Source: a candidate division TA06 bacterium
GTDB taxonomy: Bacteria; Hydrothermota; DG-26; E44-bin18; JADFOU01
NCBI GenBank assembly: GCA_022562655.1
Contig: JADFOU010000085.1
Location: forward strand, 1-8,015
DNA: 8,015 nt
Direction: 5' to 3'
A program made the translations under genes and the position numbers. The notes under the pieces were generated by a model. It was not told the DNA's origin and made no database searches. It worked only from the letters and a program-made list of their open reading frames with translations. Within the stretch, counting starts at the first letter, position 1. Every line of letters starts with the position of its first letter. This document shows positions 5,666 through 8,015 of this stretch, one piece after another.

Positions 5666-7303
5666 ATGAGTTCTCACATCAAATTGAAAGAATTGATCCA
5701 GGTTTTAGAAAACTTGAAAATCGAAGAGGGTGGGGATGTTGAGGTTGGGGGGATCGCCTATGACTCAAGAAGGGTGAATCCTGGAGATCTTTTTGTCGCC
5801 ATTCGTGGACTGGATCATGATGGACATGAATTTATTTCGGACGCCATCTCCCGTGGAGCCTCTGCACTTGTCGTGGAACGAAGAACGAAGCACGAAGCAC
5901 GAAGCACGAAGTCGATACCCGTCATCCGAGTTCCGGATACCCGAAGAGCCCTTGCCCAAATCTCCTCCAAATTTTACGGTGAACCCTCTCGGAAGATGAA
6001 AATGATTGGAATCACGGGAACCAATGGAAAGACGACGACTTCTTATCTATTGAAATCGATCTTAGAAAAAGGAGGAATGAAGGTGGGTCTCATCGGAACC
6101 ATTGACTACTGGATTGGAGGGGAGAGAAGGAAGGCAGAGAAAACCACTCCGGAGTCCCCCGACCTCCAGAAGACCCTTTCAGAGATGAGATCCTCCGATG
6201 TGAAGGCGGTTGTCATGGAGGTTTCCTCCCATGGTCTTGCCCTCCAAAGAACAGAGGGAATAGACTTTGATGTCGCACTCTTTACCAACCTCTCGAGGGA
6301 CCACCTCGACTTTCACCGAACTATGACCCGATATTCACGAGCCAAGATGATTCTCTTTGAAGGGCTCACGGAAGGAAAGAAGGCGATCCTCAACTCTAAT
6401 GATCCCTTCACGGAGAAGATTCGGAAGAGGACCAAGGCAGAGGTGATCACCTATGGATTAGAATCCCCAGAACCCGCCTCAGGAGGTCGGGATCGGGAAT
6501 TAATAGAGAATTCCCGCAGCGGCCCAAGACCTGGGAGATTGAAAAGCCGTGACCGTGCCGTCAGCGCCCATGACGATGAGAAAATTGCATCCGATTACTC
6601 AGGAGTAAGTCTATCTCGCAATCTTGAGGGAAGTGAGATGGAGGTCCGCTGGAGGGGTAGAAAAGTCACTCTCCATTCCCATCTCCCCGGTAGACTCAAC
6701 CTCTATAACCTCCTCGGAGCATTCGCCTTTGGGATTTCAGAGGGAATTTCCATAGAGAGTGTGTTAAAAGGGATAGAAGAGGTGAAGGGGATAGAGGGTC
6801 GATTGGAGGCGATTGAAGTCGGTCAACCTTTCAAGGTCTTCGTGGATTATGCCCATACCCCCGATGCATTGAAAAAAGTTCTCATGTCACTTAAAGAGTT
6901 GACTTCCAGAAGGGTCGTCGTCATTTTCGGATGTGGAGGAGGACGTGATCGAGGAAAAAGGCCCATCATGGCTCGGGTCGGTACGACGCATGCCGATTTT
7001 GCAATTCTGACTTCGGACAATCCGAGGCATGAAGACCCTCAAAACATATTGAATGATATGAAAAAGGGCGTCTTGGGGAATGAATATGAGGTCATTCCGG
7101 ACAGGAGAGAAGCAATAGAGAGAGGGGTCGACATTGCCAAAGAAGGGGACACCCTCCTCATTGCCGGCAAGGGTCATGAAGACTACCAGATCATCGGTGA
7201 GGAGTATCTCCCCTTTGATGACCGAAAGGTGGTCAGGGAAATCCTTGAGGAAAAAATGAGTGGCAGGGGTCTCGCCCGTGGCGGGACTACTGCAAACTGC
7301 TAA
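5666..7303 (+). CDS. murE: UDP-MurNAc-tripeptide synthetase MurE (meso-DAP adding)
   Basis: MurE uses ATP to add the third amino acid to UDP-MurNAc-L-Ala-D-Glu in the cytoplasm. In the 545-aa product: N-terminal domain with DSRRVNPGDLFVA (33-45), ATP loop GITGTNGKTTT (115-125), TTPESPDL (160-167), MEVSSHGL (184-191), the lysine expected to be carbamoylated (K227 in YSRAKMILF), FVDYAHTPDAL (392-402), DNPR (451-454) and GKGHE (501-505). DNPR marks meso-diaminopimelate use rather than lysine. It is about 50 aa longer than Escherichia coli MurE (495): the excess lies near 269-306 (arginine-rich, hydrophilic) and in a tail after about 530 (SGRGLARGGTTANC). Residues 71-83 are coded by a heptamer array. 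ATG at 5666 is the only reasonable start, after an in-frame stop at 5651 and a 95-bp spacer, but no Shine-Dalgarno site is seen. That spacer has a short ATTGAA/TTCAAT hairpin just after the ftsI stop and no clear promoter. Confidence 0.95.
   Translation: MSSHIKLKELIQVLENLKIEEGGDVEVGGIAYDSRRVNPGDLFVAIRGLDHDGHEFISDAISRGASALVVERRTKHEARSTKSIPVIRVPDTRRALAQISSKFYGEPSRKMKMIGITGTNGKTTTSYLLKSILEKGGMKVGLIGTIDYWIGGERRKAEKTTPESPDLQKTLSEMRSSDVKAVVMEVSSHGLALQRTEGIDFDVALFTNLSRDHLDFHRTMTRYSRAKMILFEGLTEGKKAILNSNDPFTEKIRKRTKAEVITYGLESPEPASGGRDRELIENSRSGPRPGRLKSRDRAVSAHDDEKIASDYSGVSLSRNLEGSEMEVRWRGRKVTLHSHLPGRLNLYNLLGAFAFGISEGISIESVLKGIEEVKGIEGRLEAIEVGQPFKVFVDYAHTPDALKKVLMSLKELTSRRVVVIFGCGGGRDRGKRPIMARVGTTHADFAILTSDNPRHEDPQNILNDMKKGVLGNEYEVIPDRREAIERGVDIAKEGDTLLIAGKGHEDYQIIGEEYLPFDDRKVVREILEEKMSGRGLARGGTTANC
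5878..5912 (+). repeat. five tandem ACGAAGN heptamers inside murE
   Basis: Five copies of ACGAAG plus one variable base (A, C, C, C, T) run head to tail over 35 bp. Since 7 is not a multiple of 3, the copies are read in shifting frames, giving ERRTKHEARSTKS (residues 71-83) in a surface loop of the N-terminal domain just before PVIRVPDTRRAL. The conserved parts on both sides stay in frame. Confidence 0.85.
6485..6531. repeat. 47-nt imperfect palindrome inside murE
   Basis: GGTC (6485-6488) pairs with GACC (6528-6531), GGG (6489-6491) with CCC (6523-6525), and CGGGAATT (6494-6501) with AATTCCCG (6509-6516) around a 7-nt loop. A second small stem (CCCGCCTC with GAGGTCGGG, about 6475-6491) lies just upstream. 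The palindrome is inside the segment coding for residues 269-306 (6470-6583), which looks inserted between VITYGLES and the usual SLxLEG-type strand of the central domain. It is read through in frame without a stop. Confidence 0.65.
7258..7300. repeat. repeat-derived 3' end of murE
   Basis: The last codons of murE contain AGTGGCAG and ACTGCAAACTGC, like the two halves of the mraZ/rsmH spacer repeat. The DNA can fold: GCAG (7263-7266) with CTGC (7290-7293), GTC (7269-7271) with GAC (7285-7287), and CCCG (7275-7278) with CGGG (7282-7285), the last two sharing one base so not fully at once. The resulting residues (SGRGLARGGTTANC) extend past where MurE normally ends, suggesting that a junction repeat was absorbed into the gene. 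Confidence 0.45.
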
Positions 7304-8015
7304 TGAAGATGGAAGGAATGACACTTGGAGATGTTTTGGAGGCAATCACGAATACGGGCAGAAGGAAAATGCGCCCTCCCGGATCACGGATACGGGCAGA
7401 AGGAAAAGGCGCCCTCCCGAATCACGATTCACCTGTTCGGGGTATTTCTGTGGACTCCAGAACGATTCAGGAAGGAGAGGTCTTCTTTGCCCTTCAGGGT
7501 CCCCGTTTCAATGGCCATCATTTTGCCCAAGAGGTGTTGGAAAAAGGGGCTTTGACGGTGGTGATTCGAAGGGATTTCCCATTGAACGCCCCGGCAGAGA
7601 AGGTGATCACTGTGGAGGACCCCTTGAGAGCCCTCGGTGATCTCGCCCGATCCTACCGCCAGAGATTTTCTCTCCCGATCATTGCCATCACCGGTTCCAA
7701 TGGGAAAACGACAACAAAAGAGATGACCGCCGCCATCCTTTCAACCCAATATAATCTCCTCAAGTCAAAAGGGAGTTACAACAACGTGATTGGTATTCCC
7801 CTCACCCTTTTCCATCTCTCTAAATCTCATGAGGTCGTGGTCTTGGAGTTTGGGATCAACCAGCCCGGGGAGATGGAGAGACTCTGTGAGATCGCAACCC
7901 CTTCGGTTGGGGTGATTACCCATATCGGTGAGACCCATCTCCAGTTCCTTGGCTCTTTGGAGGGGGTTCGGGAGGAAAAGGCGAAGATTCTCGACCCTTT
8001 GGATTCAGGCGATAC
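7303..8015 (+). CDS. murF: UDP-MurNAc-tripeptide:D-Ala-D-Ala ligase MurF (partial)
   Basis: MurF uses ATP to join D-Ala-D-Ala to the tripeptide made by MurE, completing the cytoplasmic pentapeptide precursor. The 237 codons present hold the N-terminal domain (VRGISVDSRTIQEGEVFFALQG, starting near residue 45), the ATP loop TGSNGKTTT (130-138), NNVIGIPLTLF, the EFGINQPGEMERL segment and HIGETHLQFLGSLEGV, in family order. The frame is open to the right edge, so the C-terminal domain is missing only because the window ends. ATG at 7303 shares its A with the murE stop (TAATG), so coupled translation is likely; ATGs at 7309 and 7318 are alternatives, and none has a well-spaced ribosome site. Between EAIT and VRGISVDSR there are clearly more residues than usual (NTGRRKMRPPGSRIRAEGKG and on), coded by two 38-bp tandem copies. 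Confidence 0.93.
   Translation, partial: MKMEGMTLGDVLEAITNTGRRKMRPPGSRIRAEGKGALPNHDSPVRGISVDSRTIQEGEVFFALQGPRFNGHHFAQEVLEKGALTVVIRRDFPLNAPAEKVITVEDPLRALGDLARSYRQRFSLPIIAITGSNGKTTTKEMTAAILSTQYNLLKSKGSYNNVIGIPLTLFHLSKSHEVVVLEFGINQPGEMERLCEIATPSVGVITHIGETHLQFLGSLEGVREEKAKILDPLDSGD
7345..7430 (+). repeat. 38-bp tandem duplication inside murF
   Basis: Copy 1 (7345-7382) and copy 2 (7383-7420) both read ATCACG, then A/G, ATACGGGCAGAAGGAAAA, T/G, GCGCCCTCCCG and a final G/A, so they differ at only three positions. A partial third copy, ATCACG then ATTC, follows at 7421-7430. As 38 is not a multiple of 3, the two copies are translated in different frames (NTGRRKMRPPG then SRIRAEGKGALPN), yet the murF frame is open on both sides. 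Confidence 0.9.

Noticed and set aside
7345..7430. Tandem 38-mers as a CRISPR array
   Set aside because: The copies abut with no spacers between them, there are only two, and they lie inside murF.
7260..7640. 126-aa + strand open frame over the murF start
   Set aside because: It is the wrong frame; the murF frame shows the conserved DSRT and GSNGKTTT motifs and is open throughout.

Overview
The window carries the start of a division and cell wall (dcw) gene cluster on the + strand, in the canonical order mraZ, rsmH, ftsL, ftsI, murE, murF; murF runs off the right edge. About 2 kb of mostly gene-poor DNA lies to its left. The MurE residues that select meso-diaminopimelate (DNPR), an FtsI with a single transpeptidase domain and no PASTA tail, and a membrane-anchored FtsL point to a Gram-negative type bacterium with an ordinary peptidoglycan wall. 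The protein style is reminiscent of the deltaproteobacterial (Desulfobacterota) or Nitrospirota range, but that is an impression and no lineage marker is present.

Layout. Positions 1-50 hold the first codons of an unidentified gene on the - strand. Positions 51-764 have no convincing gene; an inverted repeat lies at 315-387. A small unrecognised - strand gene (828-1157, 109 aa) has a good ribosome site and a clear intrinsic terminator (765-802). From 1158 to 1791 there is no gene, but there are several hairpins, one GC-rich with a T-run. A consensus-like sigma-70 promoter (1792-1820) follows, then three TGGGN boxes exactly 10 bp apart (1831-1855), which match the MraZ operator. A leader of roughly 190 nt precedes mraZ.

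How the genes work together. MraZ is the cluster's own DNA-binding regulator. RsmH methylates 16S rRNA in the ribosomal P site. FtsL and FtsI are septal division proteins, one a scaffold and one a transpeptidase. MurE and MurF add the third residue and the terminal dipeptide to the UDP-MurNAc peptide. Spacing is tight (overlaps of 11 bp and 1 bp, gaps of 57-95 bp), so one transcript from the mraZ promoter is likely.

The unusual part is small repetitive DNA spread through otherwise conserved genes. Degenerate nGCAGT arrays lie at three gene junctions (mraZ/rsmH, rsmH/ftsL, murE/murF). A five-copy heptamer array is read as protein in murE, a 47-nt imperfect palindrome lies inside an apparent insertion of about 37 residues in MurE, a hairpin lies in an apparent insertion of about 19 residues in RsmH, and two 38-bp tandem copies lie in the murF N-terminal region. 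All keep the reading frame open. The three genes that start just after the GCAGT arrays have no clear Shine-Dalgarno site, while mraZ and ftsI do. The insertions are judged against remembered family sequences, not computed alignments.
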